DNA of 11,683 nt from Gemmatimonadota bacterium (GTDB taxonomy: Bacteria > Gemmatimonadota > Gemmatimonadetes > Longimicrobiales > Gaopeijiaceae). Position 1 is the first letter of the stretch. The number at the start of each line of letters is the position of its first letter. Position numbers and translations under genes: made by a program. Below the pieces are notes generated by a model that was not told the origin of the DNA, ran no database searches, and worked only from the letters and a program-made list of their open reading frames with translations. Location: NCBI GenBank assembly GCA_015492755.1, contig WGEM01000022.1, positions 1 through 11,683 of the forward strand, given 5' to 3'. Shown here one piece after another: positions 6,212-11,683 of the stretch.

Positions 6212-6741
6212 AGGACGCTGCGCGGGTGGCGCTGGGCGTGGCACTGGCGGCGGCGCTCGCCGCCGGCACGGCGTGGACGTCGCGCGTTCCGGTGACGCTG
6301 GACGAGGGTGACTACGCCCATGTGCGGTTGTCGTGGCGCGTGGACGGCGTGACGCTGGAGGCGTGCAGGGAACTGAGCCCCGAGGAGCTGGAGCGGCTTC
6401 CGGTGCATATGCGCAACCCGCAGGCGTGCGTCGGCACCAAGGCGCCCTTCGAGCTCAGGGCGCGGTTGGGTGAGCGCGAGGTGATGGACACCATCCGCCC
6501 CGCGGGAGCCCGGGGGGACCGGCCCATCTCCGTCTTCCGGGAACTCCGCCTTCCCCCCGGGGCGGTGGAGGTGGACGTCACCTTCGACGCGCTCCTTCCG
6601 GATACCGCCGCGAGGCCCGCCGACGCGGCGGCGCACTATCGATGGAACGCCGTCGTGGAGCTGGAGCCGGGCGAGGTGGCGCTCCTCACCGTGGACGAGG
6701 ATGGACGCGCGGTGATCCTCACGCCCGGGAGCGGCTCGTGA
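6208..6741 (+). CDS. Secreted or membrane-anchored protein of unknown family
   Basis: A 177-residue protein whose ATG overlaps the stop of the cytochrome b fusion (ATGA), and whose own stop overlaps the next start (GTGA). It opens with a signal peptide or N-terminal anchor (residues 1-22, KDAAR followed by an Ala/Leu/Val-rich run), so the rest should lie outside the cytoplasmic membrane. The remainder looks like a beta-rich domain: alternating strands such as YAHVRLSWRVDG and VEVDVTFDALLP. Two cysteines, C53 and C74, bracket a short acidic helix and could form a disulfide or bind a metal. I do not recognise the family. The tight coupling to the cytochrome b and CopD-like genes suggests it is a periplasmic part of the same complex or helps assemble it. 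Confidence 0.8.
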   Translation: MKDAARVALGVALAAALAAGTAWTSRVPVTLDEGDYAHVRLSWRVDGVTLEACRELSPEELERLPVHMRNPQACVGTKAPFELRARLGEREVMDTIRPAGARGDRPISVFRELRLPPGAVEVDVTFDALLPDTAARPADAAAHYRWNAVVELEPGEVALLTVDEDGRAVILTPGSGS

Positions 6742-7232
6742 GTCGCGCGTATGCCCTCATCGTCTGGGTGCACGTCCTTTCGGCGCTCATTTGGCTGGGC
6801 GGGATGATCTTCTTCGCTCTGACGGCGCCGGTGCTCCGCACCGTCCGGGACGACGCCGTCCGCGCCGCGCTCTTCGACGCGCTGGGTCGCCGCTTCCGAA
6901 CCGTGGGATGGATCTGTATCGCCGCGCTCCTGGTGACGGGGGTGGCCCAGCTTCAGATCCGCGGCTGGTGGGGGTGGGACGTGTGGGGCGATGCGGCGTT
7001 CTGGCGCACACCACTGGGTGCCGCGCTGGCCTGGAAACTGGGATTGGTGATGTTCATGCTGGGGGTGCAGGCGGCGCACGACTTCCGCGTCGGTCCCGCG
7101 GCGGGGCGCGCCACGCCGGGCACGGGAGAGGCCCGCCGGCTCCGTCGCCGGGCCGCGTGGCTGGCCCGGATCAACGCACTGGCGGGCCTGGCGCTGGTGT
7201 ACGTGGCAGTCCGTCTCGCCCGCGGCGGGTAG
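6738..7232 (+). CDS. CopD-like four-helix membrane protein
   Basis: A 164-residue protein with four hydrophobic segments (about 5-27, 54-74, 97-115 and 139-161). The first, IVWVHVLSALIWLGGMIFF, has the histidine and W-x-GG pattern typical of the CopD/YgaD-like group, and the third ends with AAHDFR. H12 and H114 could be heme b or copper ligands, but this is not proven. CopD proteins are linked to copper import or to b-type redox proteins. The GTG start at 6738 overlaps the upstream stop and is preferred over upstream starts because it begins exactly at the first helix and fits the coupled operon. It ends convergent with the CBS gene, 22 bases away. A basic loop (residues 123-139) should face the cytoplasm. 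Confidence 0.75.
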   Translation: MSRAYALIVWVHVLSALIWLGGMIFFALTAPVLRTVRDDAVRAALFDALGRRFRTVGWICIAALLVTGVAQLQIRGWWGWDVWGDAAFWRTPLGAALAWKLGLVMFMLGVQAAHDFRVGPAAGRATPGTGEARRLRRRAAWLARINALAGLALVYVAVRLARGG

Positions 7233-7254
7233 CCGACGGCTGCGACGCGGAAGG

Positions 7255-7806
7255 TCAGTCGCCGAGGCGACCCTCCGCCACGGCGCGCAGCACGTCGTTC
7301 GACGTCACGATCCCCACGAGCTGATCCTCCTCCACCACCACCGCCCGGTGAATACGGCCCCGCACCAGGAACTCGGCGAGCTCCGTGAGGGGTAGGTCGG
7401 GTGGAACCGTGAACGACACGTCCGTCATGATCTCCGCCACCATGACGGTGTCGAAGTCGCTCTCGGGCACAGACTCCAGGAAGCTCCGCACCGCGAAGGG
7501 CGACTGCTCCGGGAGGAAGAAGTCGTAGGGGTCGGTCTCCACCGCATCTGCGTCCGCCTCGTCCAGGTCGTCCACGCCTCCCGCCTCGGCACGCAGCATG
7601 TCGGCGGTGAGGTGTACGCCGGTGCCCTCCGCCGCCAGGCGCACCAGATCGGTCTGGGAGACCACGCCCACCAGACGCCCCACCTCGTCCACCACCGGGA
7701 CGCCGCTGATCTCCTCGTCTGCCAGGACTCTGGCAAGCTCACGGGCGGTGGTGTCCGGCCCCACGGTGACCACGTCCGTCTGCATGATGTCTCGTACGGC
7801 GGCCAT
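7255..7806 (-). CDS. CBS-domain pair protein
   Basis: A 183-residue protein made of two CBS motifs: residues ~6-60 (RDIMQTDVVTVGPDTTARELA through VGRLVGVVSQTDLVRL) and ~124-180 (AEIMTDVSFTVPPDLPL through QLVGIVTSNDVLRAV). They are joined by a long, strongly acidic linker (about 61-121, rich in D and E). Family knowledge: such pairs bind adenine nucleotides (AMP, ATP, sometimes NAD or c-di-AMP) and act as energy sensors. There is no attached enzyme or channel domain. The ATG overlaps the stop of the universal stress protein gene by one base (TGATG), so the two are co-translated, a pairing that makes sense because both bind nucleotides. The ATG was chosen because it directly begins the first CBS motif. 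Confidence 0.92.
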   Translation of the reverse strand: MAAVRDIMQTDVVTVGPDTTARELARVLADEEISGVPVVDEVGRLVGVVSQTDLVRLAAEGTGVHLTADMLRAEAGGVDDLDEADADAVETDPYDFFLPEQSPFAVRSFLESVPESDFDTVMVAEIMTDVSFTVPPDLPLTELAEFLVRGRIHRAVVVEEDQLVGIVTSNDVLRAVAEGRLGD

Positions 7807-8714
7807 CAGGCCTCCTCGGTCCGGGGGGGACGGTAGAGGAGCACCGGCACATGGGCGCCCCGTACCACCTTGTCGGCGACACTTCCCAGCACCAGCCGGC
7901 TCAGCCCTTCCCGGCCGTGCGTCGCCATGGCGATGAGGTCGCACCCCACCGCCTCGGCCTCCCGCAGGATGCCGTAACCCGGCTGACCGTCCACCAGGAC
8001 GGAGGTGGTCACCTGAAGCCCCCGGCGCCGCATGCGCTCGGCGCACTCTTCGAGGTACTCCGCCGCGGCCTGGCGTGCCTCCTCCACCAGGGCCTGATTC
8101 ATCTGCACGGTGTGCGGGAGGTAGGGGCTGGCGATCTCCATGGGAAACGTGACCACCCGCGTCAGGTGGTACGCGGCGTCGAAGAGCTCCCCGAACTCCA
8201 CCGCGTGGGCCAGCGCCGCCTCCGAGAGGTCGGAGCCGTCCAGCGGCACGAGGATGGTGCGGAAGCGCGGTGCCTCCGAGGGATCGGGCTGCGCGTCCTC
8301 CTCCGGCCGTACCAGGATCACCGGCCGGTCGGTGCGGTGGATGAAGGCGTCGGCGACGCTCCCAAGCCATGCTCGCGAGAGCATGCCGCGGCCGTGGGTG
8401 GCCATCACCACCACGTCGGCCTTCTCCTCCCGCGTCTCGCGGTGGAGTTCGTCCACCACGTGGCCGCTCAGGAGCGCCGTCGTGACCGACCCACCCGCCT
8501 CGGGCGCCACCCGCTCCGCCACCTTCTCCAGGTACTCCTGGGTCCACGCGCGCGCCGCCGTCTCCCACTCGTCGTACGCGAACGAGGGGATGGGCTCCAG
8601 CACGGAGACCAGGTGGAGCTCCGCGCCCGTCTTACGGCTCAGCTCGAGCGCCAGGGGAAGCGCCGCTTCTCCGAACGTCGAGCCGTCGAGTGGTACGAGA
8701 ATCTTGGTATACAT
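7806..8714 (-). CDS. Tandem universal stress protein (two UspA domains)
   Basis: A 302-residue protein of two UspA domains, ~1-143 and ~149-298. Each begins with ILVPLDGS and ends with an ATP-loop: ATHG-x9-GS in both ([18 protein letters not shown] and [18 protein letters not shown]), the signature of the ATP-binding UspA class, with A in place of the first glycine. It is a soluble cytoplasmic protein thought to help cells during stress, energy limitation or low oxygen. The start at 8714 begins exactly at the domain ([12 protein letters not shown]) and has GGGAGG 4 bases before it; the frame is open further upstream but without a better site. It is divergent from the histidine kinase gene, with 136 bases between the starts. 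Confidence 0.93.
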   Translation of the reverse strand: MYTKILVPLDGSTFGEAALPLALELSRKTGAELHLVSVLEPIPSFAYDEWETAARAWTQEYLEKVAERVAPEAGGSVTTALLSGHVVDELHRETREEKADVVVMATHGRGMLSRAWLGSVADAFIHRTDRPVILVRPEEDAQPDPSEAPRFRTILVPLDGSDLSEAALAHAVEFGELFDAAYHLTRVVTFPMEIASPYLPHTVQMNQALVEEARQAAAEYLEECAERMRRRGLQVTTSVLVDGQPGYGILREAEAVGCDLIAMATHGREGLSRLVLGSVADKVVRGAHVPVLLYRPPRTEEA

Positions 8715-8850
8715 GGTGCCTCCCGATGGTGTACATTCTCGGAGCCGTGTCGGTTTCGGGCTGTCGGGCACCTCGCGCGCACCGTCGCGGGGGATGCTTC
8801 GGGGAGCCTGTGGGAGATTTGCCTACATCCTGGTGCGAAACGGGGGACCC
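8715..8850. promoter_or_regulatory. Divergent intergenic region between stress-protein and kinase genes
   Basis: This 136-base stretch must hold promoters for both directions. I see the GGGAGG ribosome site of the stress-protein gene (8719-8724) and a GGGGGA site just before the kinase GTG. I see no -35/-10 pair on either strand good enough to call, and no clear operator beyond a TGTACA palindrome near 8730. Confidence 0.4.
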
Positions 8851-9753
8851 GTGCTGTCCAACGAGGAATTCCGCGCCGTCTTCGACGCCTCCCCCGACGG
8901 CATGCTCATCGTGGGTGAGGACGGCCGCATCCTGGCGGCGAACCGGCAGTGCCGCGCCCTCTTCGGCTACGAGCCGGCGGAGCTGGAGGGCCAGGAGATC
9001 GAACTGCTGGTGCCCGAGGCGGAACGCGAGGCCCACACCCGTCACCGGGGCCAGTACGTGCGGCATCCCCATCCGCGCCCCATGGGTGTGGGGCTGAACC
9101 TCCAGGGCCGCAGAAAGGACGGGACCACCTTCCCCGCCGAGATCAGCCTGAGTCCGCTGCGTACCGACGGGGGGCTCCGGGTGATCTGCGCCGTGCGCGA
9201 CGTGACGCTCCAGAAACGGCTGCAGAGCTTCTCCGAAGCGGCGCTCCGCGCCACGGAGGAGGAACGGCAGCGCATCGCCCGCGAACTCCACGACGACACG
9301 GCGCAGCGCCTGGCCCGGGGCCTCCGACCACCGGAGCTGGAAGACGCCGGCCTGTCGGCGGCGCTCCTGGCCCACTTCCGGAATGTGGAGGAGGGCACGG
9401 GCTTTCGGGTCCAGGCGCACCTCGAACCCGTGGATGGGTATCTGGATCTGACGGAGAAGCTGGCCCTGTACCGCATCGTGCAGGAGGCGCTCTCCAACGC
9501 CCGCCGCCACGCGGGTATCGAGGAGGCGAAGGTGCGCGTATTCCGTGAGGACGGCTATGTGGTGGCGGAGGTGCGGGACGACGGGCGGGGGTTCGTCTCG
9601 GTGGGACTGGCGGGAGACGGACGGGGACTCGGCCTCGTGGGGATGCACGAACGCGCCGCCATGATCGGTGCCGGCCTGAGTGTCGACAGCCACCCGGGGG
9701 AGGGCACCGTGGTGCGGGTGGCGATACCCATCGAAGGAGACGACGAAGGATGA
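8851..9753 (+). CDS. PAS-domain histidine kinase, NarL/HisKA_3 type, with shortened dimerisation domain
   Basis: A 300-residue soluble kinase with no membrane helix. The PAS domain covers ~6-118 (FRAVFDASPDGMLIV through VICAVRDVT) and could bind heme, flavin or a small ligand, or simply dimerise. HisKA_3 follows: EERQRIARELHDDTAQRLA with phospho-accepting H147. The ATPase domain has N-box EALSNARRHAG (212-222), G1 DDGRGF (243-248) and G2 GLGLVGMHERA. Odd: the segment that normally separates the LHD motif from LRPPELEDAGL is nearly absent, 11 residues from H147 to LRP against over 50 in NarX as I remember it. About 40 residues of the helical hairpin are missing, in frame. The GTG at 8851 has GGGGGA just upstream; an ATG at 8794 is possible. 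The gene overlaps the response regulator by 4 bases and must be its partner. Confidence 0.88.
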   Translation: MLSNEEFRAVFDASPDGMLIVGEDGRILAANRQCRALFGYEPAELEGQEIELLVPEAEREAHTRHRGQYVRHPHPRPMGVGLNLQGRRKDGTTFPAEISLSPLRTDGGLRVICAVRDVTLQKRLQSFSEAALRATEEERQRIARELHDDTAQRLARGLRPPELEDAGLSAALLAHFRNVEEGTGFRVQAHLEPVDGYLDLTEKLALYRIVQEALSNARRHAGIEEAKVRVFREDGYVVAEVRDDGRGFVSVGLAGDGRGLGLVGMHERAAMIGAGLSVDSHPGEGTVVRVAIPIEGDDEG

Positions 9754-10400
9754 AACCCATCCGGGTCCTGCTGGTGGACGACCACGCGATGTTCCGCGCC
9801 GGGATCAAGGCGCTGCTGGAAGCCGAGGGGAAGGTGGAGGTGGTGGGTGAGGCCTCCAGCGGTGACGAGGCGGTGGACAAGGTGCGGGAGTTGAAGCCCG
9901 ACGTGGTGGTCATGGACCTCTCCATGCCCGGCTCCAACGGGCTCGAGGCCACCCGCCGCATCGCGGCGCTGGAGCTGGACACCAAGGTCCTGGTGCTCAC
10001 CGTACACGCCGAGGAGGAGTACCTCGTCCCCGTGGTGGAGGCGGGCGCCAGCGGGTACCTCACCAAGACCAGCGCCGACACCGACCTGATGGAGGCCATC
10101 AAGGTGGTGGCCCGCGGTCAGGTCTTCCTTCCCCCGAAGGCCACCACGCTGCTCCTGCAGCGCTACAAGGCGGCGGAAGAGGATGAGCAGGCGGGGTTGC
10201 ACCTCCTCAGCACCCGCGAGCAGGAAGTCCTGGCGCTCACCGCAGAGGGCTACAGCTCCAGGGAGATCGGTAAGAAGCTCTTCATCAGCCCCAAGACGGT
10301 GGACACGTACCGCTCGCGCATCATGGACAAGCTGGGCCTCAGCCACCGCAGCGAGCTGGTCCGTTTCGCGCTCCGGGTGGGTCTCCTGAAGGAGATGTAG
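9750..10400 (+). CDS. NarL/FixJ-family response regulator (REC + LuxR HTH)
   Basis: A 216-residue protein. The receiver domain (~1-122) has the acidic pair D10/D11, phospho-accepting D56 (VVVMDLSMPG), T84 and K106, so all catalytic residues are present. The LuxR-type helix-turn-helix (~150-212) has the usual LSTREQEVLAL opening and the recognition segment SSREIGKKLFISPKTVDTYRSRIMDKLGL. It should be phosphorylated by the kinase just upstream, with which it shares ATGA, and then bind DNA as a dimer. Its targets are not shown by sequence; the adjacent stress-protein operon, which diverges from the kinase gene, is a natural candidate. Confidence 0.96.
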   Translation: MKPIRVLLVDDHAMFRAGIKALLEAEGKVEVVGEASSGDEAVDKVRELKPDVVVMDLSMPGSNGLEATRRIAALELDTKVLVLTVHAEEEYLVPVVEAGASGYLTKTSADTDLMEAIKVVARGQVFLPPKATTLLLQRYKAAEEDEQAGLHLLSTREQEVLALTAEGYSSREIGKKLFISPKTVDTYRSRIMDKLGLSHRSELVRFALRVGLLKEM

Positions 10401-10442
10401 CCGGCCCTCCCCCCCGCGCGTCGTCCGGCACCACCCCGCGGC

Positions 10443-10471
10443 TTGACAGCTCCTACCCGCCGGTTTAGTGT
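10443..10471 (+). promoter_or_regulatory. Promoter of the DUF1111 gene
   Basis: A perfect -35 hexamer TTGACA (10443-10448) and a -10 candidate TAGTGT (10466-10471) are separated by 17 bases. The -10 matches the consensus only partly, as is common for regulated promoters. Transcription would begin near 10478, leaving a leader of about 110 bases before the chosen start codon. Bases 10401-10442 before it are GC-rich with no gene or clear terminator. Confidence 0.65.
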
Positions 10472-10502
10472 AGCCTAAATTCTGGTTTTAGGATCACCTA
10501 AA
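10464..10502. promoter_or_regulatory. Tandem DtxR/IdeR/MntR-like operators
   Basis: Two 16-base dyads with the same layout: TTTAGT-GTAG-CCTAAA (10464-10479) and TTTAGG-ATCA-CCTAAA (10487-10502). The second is a perfect 6-4-6 inverted repeat; the first differs in one base. They are 23 bases apart start to start, about two helical turns. The pattern resembles the metal boxes of the DtxR family (the DtxR/IdeR consensus contains TTAGG and CCTAA arms). The first overlaps the -10 and start point, as expected for metal-dependent repression. No DtxR-family gene is in the window. Confidence 0.6.
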
Positions 10503-10589
10503 TCGCGAGTGTCGCCGATGTACGACGCCGATTTCCGCCGCACGGGCCGGCACGCACCCCCCGCGCGCACGGCCGGGGAGGAGGTCACC

Positions 10590-11683
10590 GTGGAGGGGCG
10601 CCCCCGCATCGCCGTCGCCGGTCTCGCGGTGATGACGGTGCTCCCGCTCCTCGTCGGATGCGACGTCCTGGCGCCCGACGCCCCTCCGGAAGAGACGGTG
10701 CTGGACGGCACCATCGACGGACTGACTCCGGCCCAGGTGCGTCGGCACTTCGTGGGCGACGAGGAGTTCGCCCGCCGGTTCTCCGTGGCCGACGGCCTCG
10801 GACCCGTCTTCGTGGCGGCGTCGTGCGAGCAGTGTCACGTGGGCGACGCCAAGGGACACCCCGTCTTCAACCTCACCCGCTTCGGTCGGATGGGGCCCCA
10901 CGGCTTCGACCCGCTGCGTGCCCTCGGAGGACCCCAGCTCCAGCACCGCGCCGTGCCCGGCTATCCGCCGGAGGTCATCCCCGCCGAGGCCACCGGCGTG
11001 GCGGCCTTCACCCCACCGGCGGTGACGGGGCTGGGCTACCTCGACGCCGTTCCCGACGCAACGCTCCTGGCGCTGGCGGACCCCGACGACACCGACGGCG
11101 ACGGCATCAGCGGTCGGGTGCAGCTCCACGAGCGAACGCCCTTCCTGGATGAGGTGGTGGCGCTGGAGCGGCAGGGACGGCCCGACCCCTCCACGCACGG
11201 CACGCTGGTGGACGGCCGCTACTACATCGGCCGCTTCGGAAAGAAGGCGCTGGCGGTGAATCTGCTCCAGCAGACGGTGGGGGCGTACCTGCAGGATATG
11301 GGCATCACCAGCGACCTGCTGCCCGAGGACCTCTTCAACCCGGCGGCGGGCACCCGCGCCTCCGACGGCGTAGCCGATCCCGAGGTATCCAGCGGCGCGG
11401 TGGCGGATGTGGTGTTCTACCTGAAGACCCTACGCGCACCCTCGCGGCGGAACGCGGACGCTCCCGACGTGGTGGCGGGGGAGCGCATCTTCCAGGAGAT
11501 CGGGTGCGCCGCCTGCCACCTTCCCACGTTGCGCACCGGGCCCTTGGAGATCGCCGTGCTGGACCGGGTGGAGTTCCACCCCTACACCGACCTCCTCCTC
11601 CACGACATGGGTCCGGAGCTGGATGACGGATACACCGAAGGAATCGCGCTCACGTCGGAGTGGCGCACACCACCGCTCTGGGG
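10590..11683 (+). CDS. DUF1111 di-heme oxidoreductase-like lipoprotein (3' truncated)
   Basis: The frame runs off the window end; 364 residues are visible. Starting at GTG 10590, which has an excellent GGGGAGGAGG site 5 bases upstream, the protein begins with a lipoprotein signal (RPRIAVAGLAVMTVLPLLVGC) whose lipobox LVGC puts the lipidated cysteine at residue 24. Two heme c motifs follow: C79EQCH83 and C306AACH310. DPDDTDGDGISGR (165-177) resembles the calcium-binding loop typical of DUF1111 proteins, and SEWRTPPLWG at the edge is a hallmark of the family. These proteins, annotated as di-heme or thiol oxidoreductases, are related to MauG/cytochrome c peroxidases and often lie with imelysin-type iron uptake genes. 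That agrees with the metal boxes on its promoter. An in-frame ATG at 10518 would add 24 residues before the signal and has no ribosome site. Confidence 0.9.
   Translation, partial: MEGRPRIAVAGLAVMTVLPLLVGCDVLAPDAPPEETVLDGTIDGLTPAQVRRHFVGDEEFARRFSVADGLGPVFVAASCEQCHVGDAKGHPVFNLTRFGRMGPHGFDPLRALGGPQLQHRAVPGYPPEVIPAEATGVAAFTPPAVTGLGYLDAVPDATLLALADPDDTDGDGISGRVQLHERTPFLDEVVALERQGRPDPSTHGTLVDGRYYIGRFGKKALAVNLLQQTVGAYLQDMGITSDLLPEDLFNPAAGTRASDGVADPEVSSGAVADVVFYLKTLRAPSRRNADAPDVVAGERIFQEIGCAACHLPTLRTGPLEIAVLDRVEFHPYTDLLLHDMGPELDDGYTEGIALTSEWRTPPLW

Noticed and set aside
7231..7270. Hairpins between the CopD-like and CBS genes as a terminator
   Set aside because: Stems are 4-5 bp with tiny loops and no T-run, and one lies inside the CBS coding end; too weak to call.
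8140..8850. Extension of the kinase frame upstream to 8140
   Set aside because: The extra ~237 residues lie antisense to the universal stress protein, have low-complexity Ser/Arg/Ala content and no domain; the kinase has a better start at 8851.
1..11683. Mobile elements, CRISPR arrays, tRNA or rRNA genes
   Set aside because: I saw no transposase, regular direct-repeat array, terminal inverted repeats or tRNA-like fold on either strand.

Overview
The window is GC-rich, densely coding bacterial DNA with very short or overlapping gene junctions and no sign of insertion sequences, CRISPR, tRNA or rRNA. The end of an M14 peptidase with a GATase-like tail, the DUF1111 lipoprotein and the general protein style recall Gemmatimonadota or a neighbouring lineage such as Longimicrobia or Rhodothermota. 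That placement is an inference from recalled protein style, not a search result.

Layout. (1) 1-556 (+): 3' end of an M14-type peptidase. (2) 579-4518 (-): a compact run read right to left, with an Rrf2-family Fe-S regulator, a 56-residue single-helix protein (overlooked because it is so short), a CuA-bearing subunit II, a B-family heme-copper oxidase subunit I, and a membrane-anchored SCO copper chaperone. (3) 4583-7232 (+): a divergent operon with a bis-heme b cytochrome fused to a 2[4Fe-4S] ferredoxin and an MvhD-like domain, a secreted or anchored protein of unknown family, and a CopD-like four-helix membrane protein; the three genes are coupled by 4-base overlaps. (4) 7255-8714 (-): a tandem universal stress protein and a CBS-pair protein. 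(5) 8851-10400 (+): a PAS histidine kinase and a NarL/LuxR response regulator, overlapping by 4 bases. (6) 10443-11683 (+): an iron-box-like tandem operator on a strong promoter, then a DUF1111 di-heme lipoprotein cut off by the window end.

The central point is the oxidase. Subunit I keeps all six metal-ligand histidines and aligns well with ba3-type (B-family) enzymes, but the active-site tyrosine that is cross-linked in oxygen reductases is a glutamine (Q243, in the local string HSSQQ). With a CuA subunit, a SCO protein and an adjacent Rrf2 Fe-S regulator of the kind that senses NO or Fe-S status, the best reading is a CuA-dependent nitric oxide reductase of the recently described B-family-derived type (eNOR or a relative), not an oxygen reductase. 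The divergent cytochrome b/ferredoxin/MvhD fusion shares the control region and may be its electron-transfer or redox partner; that link is inferred. No cytochrome c donor and no subunit III gene lie in the window.

Other unusual points are a histidine kinase whose dimerisation domain seems to have lost about 40 residues just after the phospho-accepting histidine, a candidate leaderless promoter at the cytochrome b fusion, and paired DtxR/IdeR-like boxes on the DUF1111 promoter.
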